DNA of 64,000 nucleotides, from contig NW_006767451.1 in assembly GCF_000264995.1 (NCBI RefSeq), positions 93,165-157,164 of the forward strand, in the 5' to 3' direction. The stretch is from Punctularia strigosozonata HHB-11173 SS5. Lineage: Eukaryota; Basidiomycota; Agaricomycetes; Corticiales; Punctulariaceae. Of this stretch, positions 44,693-54,180 are shown piece after piece. The translations under genes and the position numbers were made by a program. The notes beneath the pieces are model-generated. The model did not search any database and was not told the origin of the DNA. It saw only the letters and a program-made list of their open reading frames with translations. Position 1 is the first letter of the stretch. The number at the start of each line of letters is the position of its first letter.

Positions 44693-47600
44693 CGACCTCC
44701 ATACGATATACGACGACACGAACGGGGGCCGACCCACCTCTCTCCCTCGTTTGCGGCCTATTCTTGCCTTGACGTTCCTTAATCTCACCCACATCTCGCA
44801 ATGAATGTCCCTCCGGGCGATGCTCGAACCCTCAATCCGTGACGGCGGTCTCGCGAAAGTGCCGGAACATGTCGTGCGCATCGCGGCGAGCAGATGCTGC
44901 ACCGCAAAATGCGTCTATCTGTCGATCTGCCTACACACAATATACCGGATAGCGGGTATCTCTCTAGCCGACTCGCCACGTATGTCGTAATGAATGTCTC
45001 TTTGTGACGGCGATCGAGCTGGTTCATGGTATCGGCTACCCGGAGGACAGAGGAAGGACTGCATGACGCGTATATCACCCTTGACTTGGAAAGACTTGGC
45101 CACGGTTTTTCATGGCATCCGGTGCTTTCATCGCTCCTAATCGACATCTTCTGCATATCTGCGATCTCAACGCGCTTCATCAGGCTTAAACTGTCGTCTT
45201 CGTACCCGGGTTGCGGCGAATCTTCGGCGCGCCCTCCTCTGAGGCCGTATACTTCGCGTTTGTGTCAACCAACCCTTCGCTCCCGCCGTTTCGTCTGTCC
45301 AAAAGTTTGGACGATTTGGCGCGGCATTTGATCTACGCGGGGAAGTTGCCACACGGTTGCAATCGCCTTTCGGCGACTCGGCGACCTCTTTGTGTCCGGT
45401 CACCAAGGACTACATGCTCTGGTCCTGTCCTGGCCGGGGCCGGCGCGTAGCTATTTGCACGTACACCATCATACTCTGCCTTCGAAGCGCTTGGTCCCGC
45501 GTCTCCGCGTCTCGATCGTTGGCTGTCTAGGACTAGCGTGTGCTGCTGCCGCGACCGTACCCTAGCAGTCAACTCGCCCCGGCGTTGTCATCTCAGTGGC
45601 GTTCAAGTCCACCGATCCGCCGCCGCACTCCTGGGCGCCGTATCAGCATAGTGCCACCTCTCCCTACCAAAATAACTGTTTGCCTATTCCGGGAGAGATC
45701 ATCCGCTGACTCCTCCCTGGTCATCTTGGCTCCGAGTCGACGTCTTCCCAATTATACCGCTCGAGTTTTCACCGTCTTTGAATATACTGTGCGTTTTGTG
45801 TCGCCGGTTCCCAGCATATGTACTTAGCAGGAAATAATGATACCATGCGCCTCGACGACGTCTGAGACCCGTCATTCACATGCTCTATAAGCTCAGGCTT
45901 CGTGCAGTCACAATGTTCATGCTAAGTAATTCTAGCGCAAACGCAAACCATGTAGGTTGAGCCCTATCCTCAACGGATACATCTCTGCTGGCGCGAGATG
46001 CTATCCGTCGCGATCAGCGCCAGTTGCGCAGGTGTCCGGACGGTGGAAAGTCAGCGTAGAACTCTCGGCGACATCACGAACACCCCTTAGTTCCGTTGTC
46101 GTTTCGTCTTCTCTTCCACGTACGTCTCACAATATCGACATATTCTGGTTCACCCGCCATCCTAACCTCAGTGGGGCGCAACTGAAGTCAGATACATTAC
46201 CTGCACCTTGCATTCAGCGACATTCCAGTAAGTAAAGTGTGCCCGCAGGAGTGACCTGTGATTTCCCAGCTTCTTCGACCCGCGAATGTCTCGCGATACA
46301 TACACCCAGCCCGCCTTCGCGACAGGAGGATCCAGGTACAGCTTACCCACGAGCCGCCCATCACCATTTTCCGCCCAACATCACCCGCCTAAAGGCAGAT
46401 CATGTCAACAAGGGGAATCCCCAGCAGTGAATTCCGCCCGCAATATCACTTGAGAACGCCGCCACGTGGGCCCCGACGCGTCAGTGCGCCAACTGATCAG
46501 CGCGATCAAACCCTCGAGCTGAGCCGGAGCCGGCGGTCCAGTTGCGGTAATCCCCGAGCTCCAAGTGGTCCTCCAGGGCGCTGCTGCGCCACGTGGTGAA
46601 CGGGTCATCCAGCCCCGCCGGCATCTCGTTCACCCCCCACGGCTTGCGACGGCTGGAGCGATGAACGTGGCGCCAGGAAGACCGTCAATATGCTCGTATT
46701 TGCTGGAGCCAAGCTGACCTAACATTCTGTAGTTTCGGTTGCATTGTGGTCATGCACTAACGAGGGCGTTAGGATGCCACATCGTTTCTCACTTGTCGGG
46801 CGAAGCTTACAATGTTTCTAACGCACCGAATGCTTCGCTTTCGTCTGGAAACTGAGCAAAGCACTCCGAAACCGATCGCGCTACTCGCTCAACGAGACGG
46901 CTTCAATTACTTATGACTTCTACGTGTGTACTGGCTATCGGCGACGTCGTCCAATCCCCCACTATCATATCGGCGTGGATCCGCGGTATTCTATACTCCC
47001 GGGAGCTCTGTTTAAACGGACAGTTCGATGTCGATCGGCTTCGCCACGTTCGGGATGGGGACGACGTTCGACTTGTCGTCTAGCACGTGCATTCGTGATT
47101 GTACGACTTGGGCAGCAATCCACCGCCATCATACCTCCATTCCCGTCACACGACCACATCATTGCCCGCCGCAACTTGGACCGGCCGACCAGTGGAACAG
47201 CATAATGGCTACGTTACCTTCTCTGTCAACGACTGGTTCTTGTGAGCCGCACGTCAAAGCTGGTGAAGACGGGAAGATATAGGCGGTCCAGTAAGACGAC
47301 ACTAGCCGCACTTTGACAGTTAATCACCTCTGACGTCTCCGCCGAATACGCTCCTGGAGATACCTTGTTCTCGGACGATTACCTTGGCCGTCCAGGATCA
47401 TACCGTTAGAGCCGCATGTACTTCGTACTGCCAGGCAGCCACCTTTGTAGACCTCCTACGCGTCCTACAGGGTTCGATAGGCTTTTCATAGCATCATTTC
47501 ACTGCTTCCACGCCAAGTTCAACACGATACGTACGAGGTTGGGCCCGGGTGACCTTGTAGGTCTTATCGCAAGTTAGTCGTGCGCCTTATCACTCCAGGA

Positions 47601-48485
47601 CTCGCGCAGGCATACGTTGAGGAGGCAACACATAATGTTTCCGCTACTACAAATATCGTTATCGGCGCTTACGGGTGGTAGCAACGGGACGGATATATGT
47701 GTGCCGTCATCATGTTATGTATGTTTTCGCGGCGGCACTGTCTGCCACCTGGACGACACTCGGCGGCAATCAGGACTGCACCGCGTACTTATGCTCCCAC
47801 GGACTCCGAGGCTGAACCGCTCCGAAGACGTTCAGCGACGGCGTACACGAGCTCAAAGCTTCATCGTTCTCCCCACGTTGTGTGTACGATGTCCTCGAAT
47901 GGATGAAATCGCTCACTCAGACATTGCCTCGTTGATTCACGCAGTTATCGCTACTCACGAACAACCCCATGCCCTCGTTCTTCTTTTTCGCCGAACCATT
48001 GTCCACACGGCTCTCTCGCTCTTCGTTGACTCGATGAGTTTTCGTGCACGACTGCATGACTGCATCTCTCATCTAAATCTAATCTGATGACGAAATAAAA
48101 TGAAGCGCATGTATCGGCTTCTGATCATGAACGAAGATGCGAAACTCGTATCACATGCAGACCTACTTGCGAGTGAAAAAGGCAGCGCAACATTGGAAAG
48201 GTACGGTTCAGCGCTCAGCTTCCGTCCTCTTTGCCGTTCTTTAAGGTCCGAGGAGTTGGCCTATTCTGGGTTCGAGTCGCTTTCCGATGCCAGGCTCATG
48301 ACGCAAGGTGCACGAGTGTGGTGAGCAAGTACTGCAACACCGACCACACATCGGGGACGGGTTCGACATCGCCATGAGTACCGAGCTGGTCCGCGAACAC
48401 GCACAGAAGGCGGTTATCCCTGTAGACGACCGTATCATGGTCGCGCGTCAGGTTCACTCACGACGCTTTGATTAGACTTGGAACG
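44693..48485. other. Gene-poor region left of the Ngaro element
   Basis: 3.8 kb with no supported gene. A short, imperfect duplication is visible: ATACCGGGTAACGGGTATCT near 44640 recurs as ATACCGGATAGCGGGTATCT near 44944. On the minus strand at roughly 48307-48440 a frame reads YRDNRLLCVFADQLGTHGD and VEPVPDVWSVLQYLLTTL. It looks protein-like but cannot be assigned, and may be a gene fragment cut by the element. Confidence 0.4.
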
Positions 48486-48607
48486 TCTTGGGCGGGCTGC
48501 GGTCCTTCAGCCCTACGGGGTTGGAGATGTGTAGAGGGAGCCTCCGAGAGGTGAGGGGGAAGCGTTAGCTTGGGCGTAGGCCGGGTGCGAGCGCGACGGC
48601 TCGCCCA
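48486..48607 (-). repeat. Split direct repeat B2 (element 3' end)
   Basis: 122 bp, identical to the copy at 48878-48999. It marks the 3' terminus of the retroelement. Confidence 0.9.
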
Positions 48608-48751
48608 CCCGGCCTACTCGGCCGGCTCTCTCGATGTAACATCACCATCGGTCTCATGTACCTACTCGAAACATAGTCTATCTATTCATGACGCAAAAGG
48701 GGTAAAGGGTCCTGAGGACCGAGCTTGCATACCCAGGGTGCGGAGGGTGGG

Positions 48752-48877
48752 ACAAAAGAATGCGAGGGTGTCGCGCCCTCGACGACCTCGAGTGCGGAAG
48801 CAGGCGGCCAGCGAAGGTGACCTCCGCCTCCCAAGAACTGGCACCGCCGCACGTGACCTCCGCTCCGGTGCGCCCAC
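48752..48877 (-). repeat. Split direct repeat A2
   Basis: 126 bp, identical to 54055-54180. It directly abuts B1 and is separated from B2 by 144 bp. Confidence 0.92.
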
Positions 48878-48999
48878 TCTTGGGCGGGCTGCGGTCCTTC
48901 AGCCCTACGGGGTTGGAGATGTGTAGAGGGAGCCTCCGAGAGGTGAGGGGGAAGCGTTAGCTTGGGCGTAGGCCGGGTGCGAGCGCGACGGCTCGCCCA
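48878..48999 (-). repeat. Split direct repeat B1
   Basis: 122 bp, identical to 48486-48607. The last codons of the recombinase frame run into it. Confidence 0.92.
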
Positions 49000-50264
49000 G
49001 ACCGCCCCCCAGACGGGGTGCGCGCGCCCGGCTGACCCCCACCCCGCGGTCTCGTAGTTCGGAACGAGCGTTGAGGGTTGCCTGGCTGGAGACGCTGCAT
49101 GTGAGCTGGCAGGACGCCTTCGACGGTTCTCCAATAGCGTAGGAAGGAGTCTGAAGACCATCTTCCGGCCTTCTTGACGATGTCCGGGGGAACGCCCGCC
49201 AGGAGCAGTTCGGTGGTTCCGCCTATCCGGAACGAGTGGCCGGTGAACCTGGGTAAGCCGGCCTGCGTCCAGATCGAGTTGCATTTCGCCATGAAGAAGC
49301 GGCGCGTGAGTGGGCGAGTGCCGAATGGCGTTCGATACGCAAAAAGGTGATCGGTCTTGCCTGGGCCGTTCCAATAGAGATGATGACGGAGGGCCCGGAT
49401 AGGGTCGGAGGAGCCCCGCTGACAGAGGATGACCACGTCTTCGCCTTGGCTATAGTGGGTCTTCGTCGAGGGGAGGTGAATGACGTGGGATGTCGAAGAT
49501 GGAGAAGGGAGAGTGAGGTTCATGCGACGCGGGGACCTCTGTACTGCTGCCCGTGTCGTCGCGGAAGGGAGGAGCTCCCCCAGGCGGCATTGGCCCCAAA
49601 AGGCTACGCAGGCGGCTGCAAACACAGCGATGTCTACCGGTTCCGATAGATCGAGCTCCGACCTCAGGATGCGAATCATGTTGCGATTGATCGGGAGGCG
49701 GGGCGGTCGACGGGAGACGGCCGGTCGACGGTTCTCCACCCCGTTGAGGACGTATTTGAGCCGCTTGCCGCCTCTCCATTCCGCATTCTGGGCTGCATGC
49801 CACGCTTTGAGTCCGGCGAGAGCGTTCCTGGCAGTGTTCCCCGCGTGTCGGCCCTCGCTTGAGGCCGCAAAGGCGCATAAGACCAGCTCGTCCGCAGGTA
49901 GCCAGAAACGCGGGTGTATCTTCTCCTTCTTGCAAAATCTAATAAAGCGGCTGACAGCGCCGTTGTAACCCTTCAGCGTGGAGGGGGCCCACCCGTGGTG
50001 AAGGGCCTTAGCCAGATGATCCTCCGCTGCCCTAGACAAGCTGATCTTGTTCGGGTTGTGGAGCTTGGCTGACCGAGTCTTCGTGCGAGGTAACAGGAAG
50101 TGATCAATTGCTGACGACTCTTGGGAGGAAGGGCGGGTGTTTCGCCGCCCGGTGTAGACGAACGAAGGGGGTGGTGGTGGTGTGCGCATCAGAGGCGTCC
50201 TAGCCGCGGCGCTGGGTTGAGTTGCCCCATTCCTTCGTTCTCGTTCTGACTCTCCATCTCTCAT
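48957..50264 (-). CDS. Tyrosine recombinase of the Ngaro-like element
   Basis: An open frame of 435 codons. It has a phage-integrase-type core: an Arg in the FWGQCRLGELLP box, HSFRIGGTTELLLAG with the His-x-x-Arg pair, and the Trp and Tyr of GRWSSDSFLRYWR as candidate nucleophile region. The N-terminal SAM-like part contains HGWAPSTLKGYNGAVSRFIR. In Ngaro/DIRS elements this enzyme integrates a circular DNA copy without a target-site duplication. Confidence 0.88.
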   Translation of the reverse strand: MRDGESERERRNGATQPSAAARTPLMRTPPPPPSFVYTGRRNTRPSSQESSAIDHFLLPRTKTRSAKLHNPNKISLSRAAEDHLAKALHHGWAPSTLKGYNGAVSRFIRFCKKEKIHPRFWLPADELVLCAFAASSEGRHAGNTARNALAGLKAWHAAQNAEWRGGKRLKYVLNGVENRRPAVSRRPPRLPINRNMIRILRSELDLSEPVDIAVFAAACVAFWGQCRLGELLPSATTRAAVQRSPRRMNLTLPSPSSTSHVIHLPSTKTHYSQGEDVVILCQRGSSDPIRALRHHLYWNGPGKTDHLFAYRTPFGTRPLTRRFFMAKCNSIWTQAGLPRFTGHSFRIGGTTELLLAGVPPDIVKKAGRWSSDSFLRYWRTVEGVLPAHMQRLQPGNPQRSFRTTRPRGGGQPGARTPSGGRSGRAVALAPGLRPS

Positions 50265-50297
50265 TATCTCTGGAGGGGAGAGTATTGTAATCGTATG

Positions 50298-52283
50298 CTA
50301 TGTACATATGGAAGCTCTAGCCAGGAAATTAGAGATGCAGTAAGGTATTTTGAACAAATCAGCCGAACGCGACATGCCCGACGGAGCTATGCCCCGCGAT
50401 GGTTCGTCCGCCTTGTTCTGCGCAGACGGGACGTATTGAGAGACCAGCCATATGTTGGCCGACCGCATGAGGGTGACAACCCTCTGGAGGACTCGGTTTT
50501 GTTCCGTGTTCCTCGACTTCCCTGCGTCAAGGGCACCGATCACTCCCTGGTTGTCCGACTTCATAACCAGGCGGGTGTCTGCGACTCCGTTCGCGATGGC
50601 TAACTTCAGACCGAACTCCACTGCGACCATCTCGCCCCATCCGATGTCGCGGCCATCAGTCTTCCAGCCCGGTTTGAACGCCCACGCGTCCCATTTCCCG
50701 TCGATGACGACTCCGACGCCGAATGACGTCGAAGCGTCTACCCAAAGATCGCATGCCGAGGTATTCGTCGGAATGGTGAGGACGCTGCCGCAATCCGTTC
50801 GCCGCAATTGGTTCCTCCAGAAGTCCACGTCCTCCAGGACGGAGGCGTTTGGCTTCCTCCTTGCGAACGAAGACGACGCGTGGTGGAACGAGCTCGCGAA
50901 TTTCGAGAGGTGTACGAGGCGCGACCGGCCGTCCGGCACTGCCAAGCTGCAATGGACCAGGGTGCCCAAGATCCTCTCGGCCTCCTTCCTCGTAAAGGAG
51001 TTGCCTGGGACCCAGGGCTCTAGCTTCGACAAATACCTGGTTTTCTTTTCTTCCGGGATTGAGACCCGTTTCGCGACCAAATCCCATTTGAAGCCCAAGT
51101 ATTTGAAGAACGGAGCGAAGTCGTGTGTCTTGGATGGCTTCCACGGCCATCCGAGGCGCTCTGCCAGTGCCGTTATGTCTGCCAGATCGTAACGGAATCC
51201 TGCCGCCCCGACACCGTCTGCTCGTGCCGGGTAGCGAAAGAATGCGAAATCATCTACCCATTTCTTCAGGGCATCCACCCCCCACGCGACGTAGATCGCC
51301 GCCATGCAATCCGCGACTCTGCCCCACACGCCTGGTGAGCTGGCCGGTCCGAACGGGGCGTTGTGGTCTATCCAGTACTGCCCCCGCCAGTGGACTACGA
51401 AGTGTCGTTGCTGGTTCGGGCGGATAGGAATGCACCTGAACGCCGCATCCACGTCGAGCGTGGCCACTTGGGTACCCGGCGGCGCCTCCATAACCAAGAG
51501 CGCCATCTCCGCAAACGATCCCCACTCGCATTGGAACAGGTCGGTATCGATTTCGCTATTGACTGACGAGTGCGATCGGTCGTTGCGTGGATACGAAAAA
51601 TCTTGAATCATGCGCATTTCCGACGAACCGGCCTTTGGTACCGCTCCTAGTGGTGAGGTTCGGAAAGGCCCCACGCGCTCCTCGAGTTGGGCTTTCGAGA
51701 ACGGGCCGGAATAACGCCCGGCTCGCCTCTCCTTCTCCACATAAGCGTCGATGGCTTCGCTGTTATCGAGGGCCGAACGATGGTTCGGGGGGTCATAGGA
51801 TTCTATTAGTACGGAGGAGACTCCCATGTCGAAGCCCGTCCTGATGCTCGATGTGATCTCCGGGAACCTGTCCCGCAGGCCGAAGTCGTCCAGCGCCTCG
51901 TCCCAGCGAGGCGCGTTGAATGGCGTGATGATCGGGAATGGGTCAGCACACGGTGGTGCAGGTTTGGGCGCCGTGATTTGTGCCCCCGCAGAGGGTGCAA
52001 CGGTGGTCGCCCTTGACGCATGGTCCGGCGTCTTGTTTCGTGCACCCTTTGGCCATGTTGAAGTAAAAGCAGAAGTGTCGCCCTTTGGCGTCTCTGACCG
52101 AACGATCTTCGCCACGCGTGAGTAGAATCGGCTGCCCGTTGATGAGAGTTTCGGCTCCGCATGTCGAGGCTCTGTGGCCCTTGCCGCCGCAGAAGAAGCA
52201 TCGCGCATTGACGGGCTTGGGCTGAAAGGGTTGGGCCCGCCCCGACGCGGGTCTCGCCGCCTGGTCCGCTTTGGGGGCGACAC
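50298..52283 (-). CDS. Reverse transcriptase / RNase H of the Ngaro-like element
   Basis: An open frame of about 660 codons. The RT palm is marked by KWVDDFAFF (the catalytic VDD) and LGFKWD. A C-terminal RNase H part has DLWVDASTSFGVGVV, WGEMVAVEFGL and KSDNQGVI, placing the catalytic acidic residues. It overlaps the end of the gag frame in another reading frame, as compact retroelements often do. Confidence 0.88.
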   Translation of the reverse strand: MSPPKRTRRRDPRRGGPNPFSPSPSMRDASSAAARATEPRHAEPKLSSTGSRFYSRVAKIVRSETPKGDTSAFTSTWPKGARNKTPDHASRATTVAPSAGAQITAPKPAPPCADPFPIITPFNAPRWDEALDDFGLRDRFPEITSSIRTGFDMGVSSVLIESYDPPNHRSALDNSEAIDAYVEKERRAGRYSGPFSKAQLEERVGPFRTSPLGAVPKAGSSEMRMIQDFSYPRNDRSHSSVNSEIDTDLFQCEWGSFAEMALLVMEAPPGTQVATLDVDAAFRCIPIRPNQQRHFVVHWRGQYWIDHNAPFGPASSPGVWGRVADCMAAIYVAWGVDALKKWVDDFAFFRYPARADGVGAAGFRYDLADITALAERLGWPWKPSKTHDFAPFFKYLGFKWDLVAKRVSIPEEKKTRYLSKLEPWVPGNSFTRKEAERILGTLVHCSLAVPDGRSRLVHLSKFASSFHHASSSFARRKPNASVLEDVDFWRNQLRRTDCGSVLTIPTNTSACDLWVDASTSFGVGVVIDGKWDAWAFKPGWKTDGRDIGWGEMVAVEFGLKLAIANGVADTRLVMKSDNQGVIGALDAGKSRNTEQNRVLQRVVTLMRSANIWLVSQYVPSAQNKADEPSRGIAPSGMSRSADLFKIPYCISNFLARASICT

Positions 52284-53514
52284 TGCGTGTTGCGTTGGCG
52301 GCCCGAAAGGGCTGCAACGACGCCATTACTTGCGCCTTGATGTGCGCTGGCTCCACCTTCCTCCAGATGTTCCTATGGAACGTGCCTGGGTCTATACCCT
52401 CGAGGTGGCACCGCCGACGGACCTCCGCGTCGTACGCCAACCAGAGCATCCAATTCTCCGACGTGGCCCCGTCCGAACGGCATATGCGTTCGAAGTGTTT
52501 CTTCCATCGCGGGTAGTCGCGGCGAAAGTACGCCTTGATGAGCTGGAGAAGGCGTTTCCACGCCTGGAACCACTCCCCGAACGAGAGTTTCAGCTCTCCT
52601 GCCGATGGCAGGACCCTCTCCGCTTGGATCAGCCCTCTCGCTGGGTCGACCGCGTACATGTCCGAGAGGAGGGATGAGGTGTCGCAGCCGTACTCGGCCA
52701 CGGCCTTGTCGGTAAGGTAGTTCAAGGGTATATGCATTGTCCAGCCCTCCTGGAACTTCTTGCGGATGGGGTCGGGGATCGAGTAACAATCTGCCTTGGC
52801 CTGCTTTCCCCTGATGAGCTGGGGGCGGCGTGGGCCCTTGGTCGTCTCCGGAACTCGATGGGTGTACCGGTCTGATGCTACGTGTCGGTTCCGCCGGTGG
52901 TTGCTCTGAGACGAGCGGCGGTGGGGGGTTGGGGATGAGCTCCTCGACTGGCTGTAGGTAGAGCCGGTCGAACGCGAGCTCCTCGAGGGCGACCTCGACC
53001 CTGACGAGGATCCGCTCGACGACGATGAGGGCTGGGCCTGGCGTCTCCTAGTGCGGCCTCTCCGGTCGTCTTCGTCGTCCCCGTGGCCACGCCCAGGGGA
53101 GTTGGACAGAGAGTCCCTCCGTTGTCTCTTCGTCCTGTGCGAGGCGCGACGGCGATGGTGCCGCCCAGAATGCGAGTGATCGCGTGCACGCTTCCGATTG
53201 CGGGGGCCCGGCATGGGGCTCCCCCGGCCCGATCGCGTCTCCGAGTCCTGGCTGGATAGCGACTGACGTCTCTCCCGATGCCTTCGGGGACTGGGCTCGT
53301 CCTGTCTGGACGGCGTCGGGGATGCCGGCAGAGTCGGAGGCGACGAACCACCTGAGTGAGCGTTAGCCTCTCGCCAAATGGCTGGATGTGGCCCGAGCAG
53401 GGCCCTATGGCCGCATGTCCCTGACCATATGGTCGGGGACGGAAGGGAAGAGAAAGAAGGCCATATGGCCGGCCTCGCCGCATATGCGACTCGACCTGAT
53501 GGGGGAGGGGGCAA
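51943..53514 (-). CDS. Gag-like protein of the Ngaro-like element
   Basis: An open frame of about 520 codons. It has an Arg/Ser-rich basic N-terminal half and a helical region (SFGEWFQAWKRLLQLIKAYF), followed by a CCHC zinc knuckle (CFFCGGKGHRASTCG) and a second Cys/His cluster near the C-terminus. This is the layout of nucleic-acid-binding Gag proteins of this family. Confidence 0.8.
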   Translation of the reverse strand: MPPPPSGRVAYAARPAIWPSFSSLPSPTIWSGTCGHRALLGPHPAIWREANAHSGGSSPPTLPASPTPSRQDEPSPRRHRERRQSLSSQDSETRSGRGSPMPGPRNRKRARDHSHSGRHHRRRASHRTKRQRRDSLSNSPGRGHGDDEDDRRGRTRRRQAQPSSSSSGSSSGSRSPSRSSRSTGSTYSQSRSSSPTPHRRSSQSNHRRNRHVASDRYTHRVPETTKGPRRPQLIRGKQAKADCYSIPDPIRKKFQEGWTMHIPLNYLTDKAVAEYGCDTSSLLSDMYAVDPARGLIQAERVLPSAGELKLSFGEWFQAWKRLLQLIKAYFRRDYPRWKKHFERICRSDGATSENWMLWLAYDAEVRRRCHLEGIDPGTFHRNIWRKVEPAHIKAQVMASLQPFRAANATRSVAPKADQAARPASGRAQPFQPKPVNARCFFCGGKGHRASTCGAETLINGQPILLTRGEDRSVRDAKGRHFCFYFNMAKGCTKQDAGPCVKGDHRCTLCGGTNHGAQTCTTVC

Positions 53515-53566
53515 CAGCCATATGGCTGCCTTGGACCTAACGTTCCAAGGGTGGGGACATATGCCC
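53424..53566. repeat. Cluster of CATATG-centred palindromes
   Basis: Five CATATG cores lie within about 140 bp. Four sit in longer perfect palindromes: ACCATATGGT, GGCCATATGGCC, CGCATATGCG and AGCCATATGGCT. The fifth, GGGACATATGCCCC, is imperfect. They fall at the start of the gag frame of the retroelement. Confidence 0.85.
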
Positions 53567-54038
53567 CGGACCGGTGGATAGGTTCAACAACTCACCCATG
53601 TCGTCTGACGGTGGCGGGGGTTGCCCTTCGTCGTCCTCGTCATGATCGTCGCCGCCCGACCTATCCTCTTGGTCGCCATCTGCTGGCTCCCGCTCGTCCT
53701 CGTCCTCCTCTTCTTCACTTGGATGTTCGCTATCTCGGGTCGCCTCTGCCTCGGGGAAGATGCCTTGGAAGTGGGAGCCAGAAGCACTCGACGCTTCCTC
53801 GATGATGTCCGCTAGCTCCTGCCTCGTAAACAAGGCCTTGTAGTCTGGGTGGTCCATGTAGAACCTGATATCCCCCAGGAGCTTCTGTCTTACACGGGTC
53901 TTGAGGACCGCTACTGTGCCTTCCTCGTCGAGCCCGAGGTGCGCTGCCAGTCTCTGAAGCTCTTCCTTGCGCAGCGATGACAGTCGTTTGTTGAATAGCG
54001 GCGCCCGTTCGAGCCAAGGAGGCATTATGGTAAATAGA
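53537..54038 (-). CDS. SAP-like gag-side frame of the Ngaro-like element
   Basis: The part of the frame starting MPPWLERAPLF has a SAP-like helix pair (LSSLRKEELQRLAAHLGL) and a highly acidic Glu/Asp stretch. It is the first coding part after repeat A1. Its relation to the following gag frame is not resolved. Confidence 0.6.
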
Positions 54039-54180
54039 ACTACGATTTCTTCGAACAAAAGAATGCGAGGGTGTCGCGCCCTCGACGACCTCGAGTGCGG
54101 AAGCAGGCGGCCAGCGAAGGTGACCTCCGCCTCCCAAGAACTGGCACCGCCGCACGTGACCTCCGCTCCGGTGCGCCCAC

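Larger units (their letters stand above)
48486..54180 (-). mobile_element. Ngaro/DIRS-like tyrosine-recombinase retrotransposon
   Basis: A 5.7-kb retroelement in minus orientation. Its parts, in element order, are a SAP-like and acidic gag-side frame, a gag frame with a CCHC zinc knuckle, a reverse transcriptase/RNase H frame, and a tyrosine recombinase. The ends are split direct repeats instead of LTRs: repeat A at 54180-54055 and 48877-48752, and repeat B at 48999-48878 and 48607-48486. The order is A1-body-B1-A2-spacer-B2, the Ngaro/DIRS signature. Both repeat pairs are identical over 126 and 122 bp, so the insertion is recent. The main frames are long and open, and the element looks whole. 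There is no integrase or protease of the LTR class. Confidence 0.9.

Noticed and set aside
48486-54180. LTR retrotransposon interpretation
   Set aside because: The repeats are split (A and B sets) and the enzyme is a tyrosine recombinase, not a DDE integrase, so this is a Ngaro/DIRS-type element.
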